From the NCBI GenBank assembly GCA_022419385.1, contig JAJUBI010000002.1, positions 4,836,001 to 4,900,000 on the forward strand: a stretch of 64,000 nucleotides of DNA. Direction: 5' to 3'. The stretch comes from Paraconiothyrium sp. Pb-2020. Lineage: Eukaryota; Ascomycota; Dothideomycetes; Pleosporales; Didymosphaeriaceae. Positions 1-10,595 of this stretch are shown here, piece by piece. The translations under genes and the position numbers were made by a program. Numbering within the stretch: the first letter of the stretch is position 1; each line of letters opens with the position of its first letter. The notes under the pieces are model-generated. The model did no database searches. It was not told where the DNA came from and was given only the letters and a program-made list of their open reading frames with translations.

Positions 1-1113
1 CAAGCGTGGCTTATCCAGGTTCTCCATCGTATACCGTCTCTACATTTCGATATCTCTGCGAGTTGTCGGTGATCCTTAGTGATATACTAAGCACCATATA
101 CACCGAGAGAAGCTTTCAAAATACCCCTGGAGAGCTTTCGGTTAAGCTAGAAACGATCAATGCAAGACTTGCAAAGTGGTACGATGCTCTTCCGGGACAT
201 CTTTCTGCAACTTCGCAGAAAGCAGCAATAACCCCTCCCCCGCATGTACTGAACCTACAGTAAGTGATCCTGGCATCCTCGCGTGGCATTCTATCTAATT
301 TCCAATAGAGCTCTGTACCATGTACTCGTGATTCTTCTACACCATCCTTTCATTACGGATGGCCATCATTATCACGCATACCGTAACATCTCTGCAAAGT
401 CTCTCAAGGCATGTGCGACCGCTGCTAATGCCATTGTGCAACTAGTACGAGCATACGACAAGGCCTTCAGTGTGAGAAGGGCACCTTATCTCATCTCCTA
501 CGCAACGTATATGGCCGCAACAATCTATGTGCGTATTGCAGCAAAGAGGCCTGCTGGATCGGACGCGCATAACAGTCTAGGGACTTGCCTGGCCGTGTTC
601 AATGAGAACCAGCAGACCAACTCAGCGGTACGACGTGCCAATGCGCTGGTACAGAATCTCATGAAGAGACTCGGTGTAACCGTGCCTAACACCAGTCAAA
701 TCCATATTGACAAAGATGGGGCTGACGGAGAACATCCTGATCATATGGCTGCGACCGAAAAAGGGTCATTAAGTCAGGAGCCTGGCCTGCAAGGTCTTGA
801 CATCGATAGCATTATACAGAGCTTCGTTCGTGAAGCCGAAAGTCAGCAAGCAACCCGAGCGACACTAGCTGGCCCTGTTGATACGACGACGCAATTAGAC
901 AGCTCTGCACTTGCGCCCGACATGACGTCTTCCACTCAGCAAAACAATACCGGCGCATTACCGTACGACTACACTACGAACTGGGGACCCCCGGGACAGA
1001 TTCAACCGCAGGCTGAGGGCATGATGTCTCTAGATGATTTATTCTATGGTTTCAATAGCTCTGCTCTGGATAGTTTTCCGGTTACGCCCTTGCCAGGATG
1101 GGAGCCTCTGTGA
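1..1113 (+). CDS. fungal-specific transcription factor, C-terminal part (5' end outside window)
   Basis: The window opens inside this gene. Coding sequence runs to a donor at 260; the intron is 260-308 (GTAAGT...AATAG, 49 nt), and exon 2 (309-1113) continues the frame to a TGA. The joined protein reads through ALYHVLVILLHHPF, the helix typical of the middle homology region (fungal_trans, PF04082) of Zn2Cys6 transcription factors. The tail is rich in T, S, Q, D and hydrophobics (LDDLFYGFNSSALDSF), which suits an activation region. The DNA-binding zinc cluster would lie upstream and is not visible, so the target cannot be judged. It converges on the RRM gene with only 30 bp between stop codons. 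Family assignment is firm; pathway is unknown. Confidence 0.8.
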
Positions 1114-1143
1114 ATTTCCGTCTAGATATACTCGCGCCACGGC

Positions 1144-2083
1144 TCATACACTTGGGTCTAAGTCATCTTGTTCCTCCCTCCAATGTGTCCTCTCCAGGCC
1201 TTTGCCGTCGGCTCGCTGTGCGACTCCTAAACGCACCTTGCCTCCCCAACACTCCGCACCATTCAGCTGCTGCATAGCTCGCTCTGCTTCCTCCGCACTC
1301 TCCAGGTCAACAAAAGCGTGCTGTACGTCTTTGTTGGTTCCGCGCACATCTTCTCGTGGCCACTTCACCTTTGAAACAGCTTCAACGGCGAACCCTCTGA
1401 ACAATTCGCGAAGCTCAGCATCAGAGGTGTGTTGGTTGGCCGGCTTGGGCATTCCGCTCACGATAAGGCGGCGCCGCCTATGGATCGGAAGAAGTAGGGA
1501 TGTCGTGTCGTGCTCGACTGGGGAGAACGTGGACGTTCCCCAACGTGTAAGCTGTAGCTGCGTGGCTGTCCTTCGATCGCTATGTTTCTGCACGCAAGGC
1601 TTGACATGTACTGGGCGAGTAAGGACCGTGGTCCCAGTAAGGACTTCGAGAGCTTTGGTGGCTTCTTCGGGGCTGGCGAGGTCAACGAAGCAGTACCCAG
1701 GGTTACGATTGGTGAAGCGATCGATGGCCATGTCGATGTTAACTCTGCGGTTTTATTGTCAGTGATGGCTACCTCTGCTAAGTGCTTTTGAGAAAAATGT
1801 ACACGTCAAGACCAGCACCTTGGAACAATCCTGCTACATCGGCTCTCTGCGCTATGTATGGAAGGCTACCCACATGTACACGCGTTGGGCTTGCGGGTAG
1901 GCGTGAAGCAGATTCATCATGTTGTAGAACACGCTCACGGCCCATTGTCTTGCAATAGTCCATACTCTGTCGGGTATATTGCAGTTGTGAAGGCTTCGGG
2001 CTTGTCTGTCCATCGCCCATGTCTGGGGTGTCCCGTATACGCCAATTCGTTGAGCGGAGCGCGCGGTTTGTTAAGGGAGCCAT
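1144..2083 (-). CDS. two-RRM RNA-binding protein
   Basis: Exon 1 is 1803-2083 and exon 2 is 1144-1744; the intron 1745-1802 has donor GTACAT and acceptor CCGCAG, and joining restores an RRM. The product is 293 aa. RRM1 has RNP2-like RVHVGSLP and RNP1-like NPGYCFVDL, split by the intron. RRM2 has LIVSGMP and DVQHAFVDLE. The start is the ATG at 2083 (MAPLTNRALRST); the frame is open slightly further upstream but only with a TTG. The N-terminus is basic and Ser/Thr-rich before RRM1, so a mitochondrial location is possible but unproven. RNA target and process are unknown. The gene ends 30 bp from the transcription-factor stop. Confidence 0.8.
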
Positions 2084-2817
2084 GCTAGTGATCAGGTTGA
2101 TTTTCAAGTTTGAGAGATCTGTCGAAATACACCAGTTCTAAGTCTTAAGAGCATGTGTTTGTTATGCTACGCGGCGGTGGTTACGTGCATGATCAAACCT
2201 TGGAAGGAACAAACAACCCACTGCTAAGGCCGCCGTATCATGGGTGCAATTTTGTATATTAGGTCCAACGCAGTATGATGATGATGGAATGAGAACATAC
2301 CCTCGTGCTTTTCACAGTTTCTCTATCTCGTCGCCACTCCTTCGTCGAATCCGAATCTGTCTCGCGCCGGCGAACTGCAGCTAAGCAAGGGTTTCACTCT
2401 CTCGCCTTTTTTTCCATTATTTTCATACAATATTGGCGGGAAACTGGAAGGTTCACTAGTTAACTTCAAAAATTATCCCTGTTCGAGTGAACTCCCCAGA
2501 GGAAGGCCGTATTGGAACCCATAATGGCTAGACAGCTGGCTTCGGAACAACCAGTGTGGGCAAATGCTGCGAGTATCGGCAACAGAATTCTGACAGGAGC
2601 GTTGTCGAGACACAGCAGGCCATGATACCTTCCTCGTGGCCTGTGGAAAGATCGATGCGGGTTACAGGTCCGCTTCCGGCGCCGGCGCTCGAGAGGGCTA
2701 CATCCAGTTTCGGCAATGCACTTGGCTGAATGGGTAGAATAGCATGTCGGGGCCCCATACTTCAACATTGCAGTCTGGGTATGCGCTTGCGATGTAACCG
2801 TTCAGTCTCTGTGATTA
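2084..2817. other. intergenic, RRM gene 5' side / HET-A 3' side
   Basis: No convincing gene. Two short overlapping minus-strand frames at 2466-2768 lack any recognisable motif. The stretch should hold the RRM promoter and the HET-A 3' UTR. Confidence 0.5.
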
Positions 2818-4470
2818 TCATGGATTGGCGCCGTGTTCATATCCTATTCTAGCATATTCGAAACTGCCCTTATTACAGATTTCTCTCTTGAACTCGCAAT
2901 GAGCGTTGTACCACGTCACATTTCCTATCATTATCTTCGCTAGCACTGCAAAGCTCATGCGTATTGTGTATACGTCCAGCGTGTCGATATAGTCGTCTGG
3001 GTATACCTGATGCTCCTGCTCCATGCCGTAGGATCTCATGATCCCTCCGTGCAGGTCCAGGTTTTGACTGTGGTCAAAGTTCCAACGCACCGTGTTCAGG
3101 TTATCTGCACCGGTAGAAAGTCTCGATTGGGCTGAACAAACCCCTTGTGCTGACATGCGTGAGTTGCATTGCGTTCCAGACTTCCTGGTGACGGAGAAGC
3201 CTTCGCCGTATTGGCATACTCTCGTGATTAGATGGCTATCGCACGCAGCGAATGGTTCTGACCTAACGAATTGCCTTTCGCGTGGGCTTGAAGGTTGGCG
3301 CCAATATAGACGCACATTCTTCCCCATCGGACATGTTTTCCATACATTGAATACAGTACCAGGTCCTTCTCCAAGATAGGTGCGTGGGTACTCATGCTCG
3401 TTGGAGTACAAAACGCACCAAGAATTGGGTAAGATCAGCTGAGCATGGACGTCCATCTCGATGTATGGTCTCAAGGACGGTCCGCATCCCAGGAAATTTT
3501 TGCGCAAGCGGATCTCATCTTCAAGTTCCAGAGCCCGCGCCACGGTAGCAGCCGAGCATAGGCACAATTGTTCTTTGCTACTCTCAAGTGTTTGGAAGAT
3601 GATCTCTTCTCCTGGAAGTCTATAATCAGCTTTGACGCCTGTATCATGCCCACATATGGACAGCAAGGAGAAGATGCGGTCGCGTGCGAGGCTACATTTT
3701 CGATTTTTGAAACGCGCTAGGAGTTGAACGAGTGAAGTGCCTCTGATGGTGCTGAAGTCGGTTGTGAATTGAATGAAGGGGCTATGTTCCGTCCAGAACC
3801 GTTCTCGCGTGATCTCCGTCATGATCCCTCGGCTCGACAGTATGTCCATCACGTTGGATGCGAAGGCTTTCAACTCCACTGCTTCTTCGTTGGCGAGCAG
3901 AATTGCATGTCGTGCCAGTACGATCTCTTGAGTGACCCAAGCACGGCGCCAATACTCGTTTTCAAGTAAATCTTTGACAAGGTATGTGTCTTTCTGTAAC
4001 AAAGATGTGCTTTCTGTGAGCAAACATCTGTTCTCAGTTTCACCCAGCCACATGAAAACTTGCACTGCGCCCGCGAAGATTTTTCCCATCTGCTGCACTT
4101 GATGATTTCTCTCGGCATAATTGTTTTGGTCAATGCATAATGCGTCTATCCAAAACCACCATTCCTGAGAAGAATAGTGCTCTTGTTTATCACAAATGCG
4201 TTGTACTTTCTGTTGCCATTCGAATTTCGCTGCAATCTTCAAGAAGTTGAATAGGTTCTTCCGCACCAATACCTCTTTTCCATTGACCAAGATCCGATTT
4301 CTAGGAGTGTCGTCTCCCCAGCGATAAGAAAGGCAAGAATACCTAGCATTGATTGTCGTGTTCCGTATTACACATTGGATCATGTCCGGGTTGTCATCCT
4401 CGATTTGGAGCCGCAGAAGGCGAATTGATTGCTTTGCATGGTCGAGAGGTGCATGGTTGATTGAGTCCAT
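2818..4470 (-). CDS. HET-domain protein A (heterokaryon-incompatibility family)
   Basis: Single-exon 550-aa protein. The ATG at 4470 (MDSINHAPLDH) is used because the open frame beyond it begins only with TTG. The HET domain (PF06985) is clear: SIRLLRL near residue 16, CLSYRWG at about 46-52, FWIDALCIDQ at about 106-115, then AERNHQVQQMG and VFMWLG. Downstream blocks NEYWRRAWVTQEI and DRIFSLLSICG belong to the larger conserved module of these proteins. HET proteins take part in non-self recognition and programmed death of fused cells; this function is inferred from the family. The gene is related to HET genes B and C in this window, including outside the HET domain. It has no visible partner gene of the NACHT/STAND type. 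Confidence 0.9.
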   Translation of the reverse strand: MDSINHAPLDHAKQSIRLLRLQIEDDNPDMIQCVIRNTTINARYSCLSYRWGDDTPRNRILVNGKEVLVRKNLFNFLKIAAKFEWQQKVQRICDKQEHYSSQEWWFWIDALCIDQNNYAERNHQVQQMGKIFAGAVQVFMWLGETENRCLLTESTSLLQKDTYLVKDLLENEYWRRAWVTQEIVLARHAILLANEEAVELKAFASNVMDILSSRGIMTEITRERFWTEHSPFIQFTTDFSTIRGTSLVQLLARFKNRKCSLARDRIFSLLSICGHDTGVKADYRLPGEEIIFQTLESSKEQLCLCSAATVARALELEDEIRLRKNFLGCGPSLRPYIEMDVHAQLILPNSWCVLYSNEHEYPRTYLGEGPGTVFNVWKTCPMGKNVRLYWRQPSSPRERQFVRSEPFAACDSHLITRVCQYGEGFSVTRKSGTQCNSRMSAQGVCSAQSRLSTGADNLNTVRWNFDHSQNLDLHGGIMRSYGMEQEHQVYPDDYIDTLDVYTIRMSFAVLAKIMIGNVTWYNAHCEFKREICNKGSFEYARIGYEHGANP

Positions 4471-5574
4471 GTTCTTTGCGAGATATCCGACACTGCGGCT
4501 GGATGCGCGTTGGATGCACAAGTATGTTAGCGAGCAGTTTATATAGGTGGCAGTTCGCGCCTTTTTTTTTCACCGAGGATTTTCGCACCGATCGTCATAC
4601 AGCATCCTTCGAAATGGTTACACAATACTACTAAACCCGACGCCCTGGTAACTTATCCTTTTAGAGGAATACAAAATAGGGTAGAGGGACTATTAAATAA
4701 AGGTTTAGGTAGTGATATATGAACATGCTGCGCAAAGTATGTCCTACTCTATTAAGATCAGAGGATGCAGGACCGGAGCCGCGAGCGAGAGGAGTACTCA
4801 TCATATAGTGTGAACGTCGATGTCCTCGTTCTTCATATTCAAAATCGCCAAGTAACTGCAACAATGGTAAAAATAAGGCAGCGGAACTGCCTCTGACATG
4901 GAGCCAGAGTCGAGAAAGCACTTGAAAGGCGAAAGGTCGCTAGCTTTTAGATACAAATGGTCAAATAATGTGTACGGATTTATATTGACCTGCATGAGGC
5001 GAAAGTTGCGTTGACCGGTTTTCCTACCAAACCAGGCTACCGACGAGGCTGCGGTCTGGTGGGCCATAACAAGCTGCGGAACGACTGGGGGTCATTGCCA
5101 AGCCCCACCAACACATACACCAATCCCCTAGGTACTATGACGACGATTTGTGGCTGAACCTGCATCAACGTAATACCTAGATTGCGATCTTCGTAATACA
5201 TTCCTCATACAGATGACCTCGGTATGCATCTCAACTTTATTTGCCGAAGTGGTTGTCAAGTTATGTCTAAAGATTGGCCATATTGGGTTGACGTTAGCAT
5301 GGAAGGCATCGAGCCCACAGCGTCTTTGATCGCAAGCGCATTCTGGGACTGGCCCGGTCGAATACAGAGAGATTGAATCTGTTCAAAAGGGCTCTCTCTC
5401 CATCTGCCGCAAGCTCGAAGTACCACTGGCCAAATCCTTCCAGTTCTGGAAGGGTACCGAAATGCCTTGAACAATTGCCAATATGGCTCGATCATGTAAG
5501 CTATTGGGATTTACCTCACGATCCCGCGAGGATATCCATATGTGCATGGAATAATATTCGATTAACTTTTGAAA
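4471..5574. other. intergenic, no gene seen
   Basis: About 1.1 kb between two minus-strand genes. Short frames at 4661-5067 and 5256-5763 have no motif or coding-like composition. A T-run lies near 4561 in the HET-A upstream region. Confidence 0.45.
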
Positions 5575-7087
5575 CTAGACGAAGCCTCTTCCTGTATTCG
5601 ACTCCACGGCCTTTGTTCCATCTACAGTATACGTGACTTCTGCTGTTTGCGTCTTCATAATACCACCGTGAGGCACCGCTCTATGACTGTCTCCATCAGC
5701 ACTGCTGCGCAAGGTCCCATCCTCATTCTCATGCCCCTGTGGCGAACTGCTAGCATCCACTAGTGTTTCCATCATGATATCAGAGTCGTATGGTCCCCTC
5801 CTTCTTGAGCTTCTATTGCCGCGAGATCCACCACCACCACCAATGGTCACGATATCGCCCCTTGAGCCTTTGGAGTAGTAATTGGAGTCCTGGATGCTGG
5901 ACAGGAGTCCTGGTGCAACGGTCCGTACAAACTGGCGAACGGTCGGCAGAGAGGCGCAGATGATCAAAAGATTCGCCTCGATTGATACCCAGTAGTTGAT
6001 AGGCCCTGCAACCCAGGTAGAGTCTACCTGTTCGATTTCGGTGACGAGCAACGCTAGGCGGACGATCGAGGTGATTACCGTTCTAGATGAGTACGACCCA
6101 CGTTAGCGTAGCCGTAGCAAAACAGTGCGAGGACAGACGAGAAGAATGGGACGTACACAGATCCCAGAACGAACATCAGAACCAGTCCGATCTTCTTGCT
6201 CCGCGACATCTGGAGACGAATGACCATTGGAATGGGGATCGCGATGATAAGACAATCGACAATCACCCCAAAAGCTGCGGTGGCTTCATACAAGGCTGGG
6301 CGATTGATGCATGTACCATTGGTAATGGTAAGATCCCAGCCCATTGCGATTGGACTGCATGCGAATATGGAGGCGAAGAAGATGCCGGTGCTTGCGCCAA
6401 GGCTGATGAACATGGTGGCGTACGTAGCCCATTGGAACCACTTCATCTGGCTTTGCAACTGAGTGTAGAACATCAAGAGCACAAGTTTTGCGAGAGCGGT
6501 TGGCGGGGCGTATACGATCGTGTGTATGTACACGCCGTACTAGCATGAAAATTAGCAACGGCCACGACAATCTCCCCCCGACGGCACGTACAAAATAGTT
6601 CTCTTGGAACTTGGTGAAGGGCATCTCCCATGCATGGACTCCGATGTATTTGCGCACAAAAGCCCCTGCAATTTCAGTCCAACATTCTTCTTGGGATGAG
6701 AGCAGATCACTCACGGACTATGAGAGCCTGAATAGCGATGGAGAAGACCTACGTGCACTGTAAGAAAAGGGATGGAACAATCCATGGGCTCAGGATTGGG
6801 AATCATCTCACCCATGCCACAATGAGGATATCTGGTTGATGTTTCAGCAGCTGTCGATAGGAAGGAGAGAGACATAGATACTCACAATCGTCGACTGTCA
6901 ATCGTTTGCGCAGCACACCCTTCACATACAACCGCTGACCTAGGAACAGGAGAGCGAGAAAACCGCCCACGCCTGTGATGCAGTAGCAGGTGATGTTCCC
7001 GTTCCTCTTGGGATTATCGAAGTCAACATCGTAGCCCTCGGGTGCAGGCATGATGGTGAGGACGCCTTTGGTCATAGACAGCTCCAT
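5575..7087 (-). CDS. fungal rhodopsin-like seven-helix membrane protein
   Basis: Six exons join into 406 aa: 6886-7087, 6812-6831, 6715-6748, 6592-6665, 6157-6539 and 5575-6082. All five introns are GT-AG (54, 63, 49, 52 and 74 nt) and every junction keeps frame. The protein matches the fungal rhodopsin-like domain family (PF20684): an N-terminal segment NPKRNGNITCYCITGV, helix 1, LTVDDYILIVAWV, the extracellular stretch YGVYIHTIVYAPPTALAKL, a Cys-containing loop (ACSPIAMGWD...CINRPALY), and PINYWVSIEANLLIICASLP before the last helix. The cytoplasmic tail has a Gly run. Function in this family is mostly unknown; some relatives are PTH11-like receptors. Starts at 7075 or 7051 are also possible. 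Confidence 0.85.
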
Positions 7088-8294
7088 ACTGACGCTAGTG
7101 AAGGCATCTAGTCTGAGGAGGTGAGAAAGTGGAGAACAGAACGGAGATATGTCTGACAAGACTGTTGCTGGATGTCGCTTGTGCTCCCTGACGGGCGGAA
7201 GAGGCGCACTAACCCTATAAAGGCATCCCAAGAGAGCAGCTTTCGCTACCTTACTCATCCATCCTTTACGTTGTCCGTCTCATTTGCTCTTCAGGGTTCT
7301 GTTCGGAGACAAGTCCACTGGTTGGCGGGCCGCTCCCGCTTACTGTCGTTAAGTTCCCGTGCCACCCATCTGAACGGTTCGTGGCTTACAGGGTGGCAGG
7401 GGTAGTCGAACCGATCTGTAATCTTTTGCATACAAAGAACAGTCGCATGCGGTAGTCGATCGGTAGCCGCGGCATATACTATCGCCCGAGAAAAGCCAAG
7501 GTACCCAGCAGACGTAATATCGGCGCTGTGCGCCCATTCCTGGGCTGGGGCGTAAGCTTATTTCCGAGGAACAGCTCCTTATACAGTCACCTACCAGATT
7601 GATCAACATGGTTACCTAGGCAGTAAAGACGCGACTTGGGATGCCGTTAGTTTGCTAATTGGACAGTCTGTGCTTACAAGGTTTAATTTAGCCTATGCAG
7701 CTCTCTACATAGAGGTCGCTGATGCTTATGCTATCCACCGGTATCTATTTCCCATGTAAGCCAGTATTGATTAGCTCGATATGTTTTTGTCCGCTCTGGT
7801 GGTTAGGCAAGCGCGCGCAGGTTGATATATGATATTGGTGTTATAGGGCGCATTTCCGCTAAGACACAGATTGTGATGGGCGTACACAAGGTTTGGTATG
7901 CGCCAATGTGGCGTTACGAGGGAAGGATCTGACCTGATGATGCAAGTCGACCCGCGCTCGTGCGGCGTTTGATCACTGAGTCCAATCGCCACGCTCGTAG
8001 ATAACACGGGTCATGGATCTGGCCACAAAATTCGGCCTCTCGGCAGGGGTACCGCGCAATGCATGACTGAGATATAGCCGAACGGTACATGCAGTCATTC
8101 GAGTGCGTTTCCTGAGACCGTCACAGTCACACACCACCAACTTCGGGTCTTGGAAATTCAATATGTTGTTGTGTAGCAGCCTTACTAGGTTACTCTTGCC
8201 CTTCTTATATAGCGCAAGTGCATGGGGCGCAAGCACACGCAGCGGCGTTCGTCACTCTCCTCTTATCCTCTCCTGCTAATCTAACGTCTTGCTC
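7088..8294. other. divergent intergenic region upstream of the FAD oxidase
   Basis: About 1.2 kb separating the minus-strand rhodopsin-like gene and the plus-strand oxidase, so it should contain both promoters. Minus-strand frames at 7349-7609, 7771-8007 and 7973-8236 show no family motif and are treated as chance. Confidence 0.5.
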
Positions 8295-9790
8295 ATGGAT
8301 ACTGACGAAGCCCTCCAGTGCGATCAACTATTTACCGCAGGATTACAAGACCTGGTCTTACTACGCGGGTCTGCCGCTTACGTGGACCGCGAATCTTCTT
8401 ACTGGGCGGCCAATAACCCATTGCACCCCAGCTGCATCGTCCAACCCCGTAGCACCGAAGACGTCTCGCGCGTAGTCAAGGTGCTTGCCAAGGCGAAGAC
8501 CTTAATCGCTCTTCGCAGTGGTGGCCACACTCAGTGGACGGGTTCCAATGACATTCACAATGGAGTCACCATAGACTTGGGCCGGATGACTACTGTAACG
8601 TACAGTCCCCAATCTAAGCTTGCCTCAATTCAACCGGGACCGCGATGGGGCGACGTCTACGAAGAGCTTCTCGAATATGGCGTCTGCGTCCCTGGTGGCC
8701 GTGATGGTAACGTGGGCATAGGCGGCTTCCTGACTGGAGGTGGGAATTCGTACTATGCCGGTCTCTATGGTTGGGCTACAGATAATGTAGCCAACTTTGA
8801 GGTCGTTCTTGCCGATGGGTCAATTGTGAACGCGAACCCTAAGTCGCACTCCGACCTCTTCAAGGCTCTCAAGGGGGGATCTGGAAACTTTGGCATCGTG
8901 ACCCGCTTTGATATGTATACCTTTCCCGCAAATGATATCTGGGGTGGTATACGCGCCGCGGTCAGAGGCAAAGGAGACGAACTTGCCCAAGCTATGGTCG
9001 ATTTTACGAACAACAATAAGAAGAACCCAGAAGATGCATTCATTATCAACTACACCTTCAACCCCAGCTCCTCATCGGACGCTCTGGTTGCTCACGTGGT
9101 AGTCGATACCAATGGGGTTATCAATGCACCAGCATTTGAGCAGATTTTGAGGATTCCAGTCGTCATGGACGACGTCAAGACGAGAACCATGGCAAACATG
9201 GCAAACAGTTACCTGCTCCCAAGTGATGAGCAGTAAGTTGAACATTCACCTCTTTTTTGACCGAGAAAACTCTAACCAATAATCTCAGGCAAGTCTGGTT
9301 TTCACTCACATTCAAAAACGATGTAAGGGTCATCAAAAAGGCGGGTTTGCTCCATGACGAGCTGGTTGAAGAACTTAAACGTGAGATGCCAGCAGGAAAT
9401 TACACAACCCAATGTCTATTTCAGCCCGTTCCCACCCTTTTCACGGAACACTCGATCCAACGCGGAGGCAATGTACTGGGGCTCGATAAAGTCAAGGAAA
9501 ATTCGTTGTTGTGGTTGATCACTGGATCCACAGAGACGATTGAGCAACAAAAGATCATGCGGGAGAAGCTCACAACGTTCTCCTCTACCTTGGACGCATA
9601 TGCTAAATCACTAGGTCTCGTTGTCGCCTGGGAGTATCTGAATTACGTGGATGAGACGCAGAACCCGCTCAAGAGCTACGGTCAGCAAAACGTTGACTTC
9701 ATTCGCAAAGTTTCGAAGAAATACGATCCGTCACAGGTTTTTCAGAGCAAGGTGGTTTCGGGTTGGAAAATCTCGAATATCGACACATAA
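8295..9790 (+). CDS. FAD-dependent oxidase of the berberine-bridge-enzyme family
   Basis: Two exons, 8295-9232 and 9289-9790, with a GTAAGT...CTCAG intron of 56 nt; the product is 479 aa. The FAD_binding_4 domain occupies about residues 45-215, with RSGGHTQW at 74-81 (His78 is the usual covalent FAD site) and GGRDGNVGIGGFLTGGG at 134-150. The BBE C-terminal block YLNYVDETQNPLKSYG is present. In bicovalent members a Cys follows GGx; here it is Asp137, so single-site flavinylation is inferred. No signal peptide is seen at the chosen ATG, although many relatives are secreted; an upstream leader exon is not excluded. Such enzymes often oxidise secondary metabolites. It is followed by a terpene cyclase on the same strand. 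Confidence 0.9.
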
Positions 9791-10595
9791 TCGGAGCGGA
9801 TTGGTCATCGTAGAATAGAATAGAATATCTGGGCTGTGCAGCTTTGTCTTCCTGTGCAGCCCCAAGGCTGAATGTCAGCATCATTGTCCTATTACTAAAG
9901 AGCCCCAACGCAAAGCTCTCCCTGTTGCGCTGACTGCGGTCCGGCAACGGCGACAGCCCTATTATTCCTGCGGTATGTTCAAGAGTTTGCGGTTCTGGTC
10001 CCTATCGGGCAACCGGTACCCCTGTCCCAGTTTCTATAACTATTCGGTGGTTTATATTCTCCAATGATCGTATCGGTCGGTGTGAGTTCGGCGGTGAAGG
10101 ATGAGACTCATTGCTACATTCGGCAGCTTTTTCTTCGGACTTCATGCGTCGATGAGCGTGAAAAACTTTATATCAGTGATAAGGCAGCTTCTTGGCCGGG
10201 TCAAGCGATTCCGCTTCCTTCGGACTTCATGCGTTGACATGTGTGAACGGCTTTGCATGCAGTCAACTGTAGGCACAGGAACGATTGATTAATCTTACTC
10301 TGGCTTGTTTGCCTGCAGCACCCGTAGAAAGTAAGGCGATTTGACAATAGATGCCTCTAATGAGACCATAGAACGCACTTTTGATGGATTTTCGTGGGGG
10401 TGGAAAATCAGGCGCGATTTGCGCAAGTAATTCCAAGAGATGCAATGAGATAAGCTTCCAAGGCGATGTCGGGACCCTCAGCTGCTTATCTTTGCGAGTC
10501 TGCTCACTCAGCTACTCAGCTATGTATACAATTAATGAGCGTATTACCGTGCACTTCCACACTTCGTACCTGAAATTTCACACAGCCCATTCACC
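9791..10595. other. intergenic region upstream of the terpene cyclase
   Basis: Holds the oxidase 3' end (a GAATA triplet repeat near 9813-9826) and the cyclase promoter. Its only clear structure is the long imperfect direct repeat described separately. No gene is supported. Confidence 0.5.
10131..10254 (+). repeat. imperfect direct repeat pair upstream of the terpene cyclase
   Basis: Copy 1 is at 10131-10169 and copy 2 at 10216-10254, 85 nt apart. Both contain CTTCGGACTTCATGCGT and end in a GTGAA...CTTT core; about three quarters of positions match. It is a candidate site for a regulator of the cyclase, but could equally be a local duplication with no role. Confidence 0.5.

Noticed and set aside
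2466..2768. minus-strand frames after HET-A
   Set aside because: Two registers are open at once, Cys-rich without pattern, no link to HET-A by splice sites.
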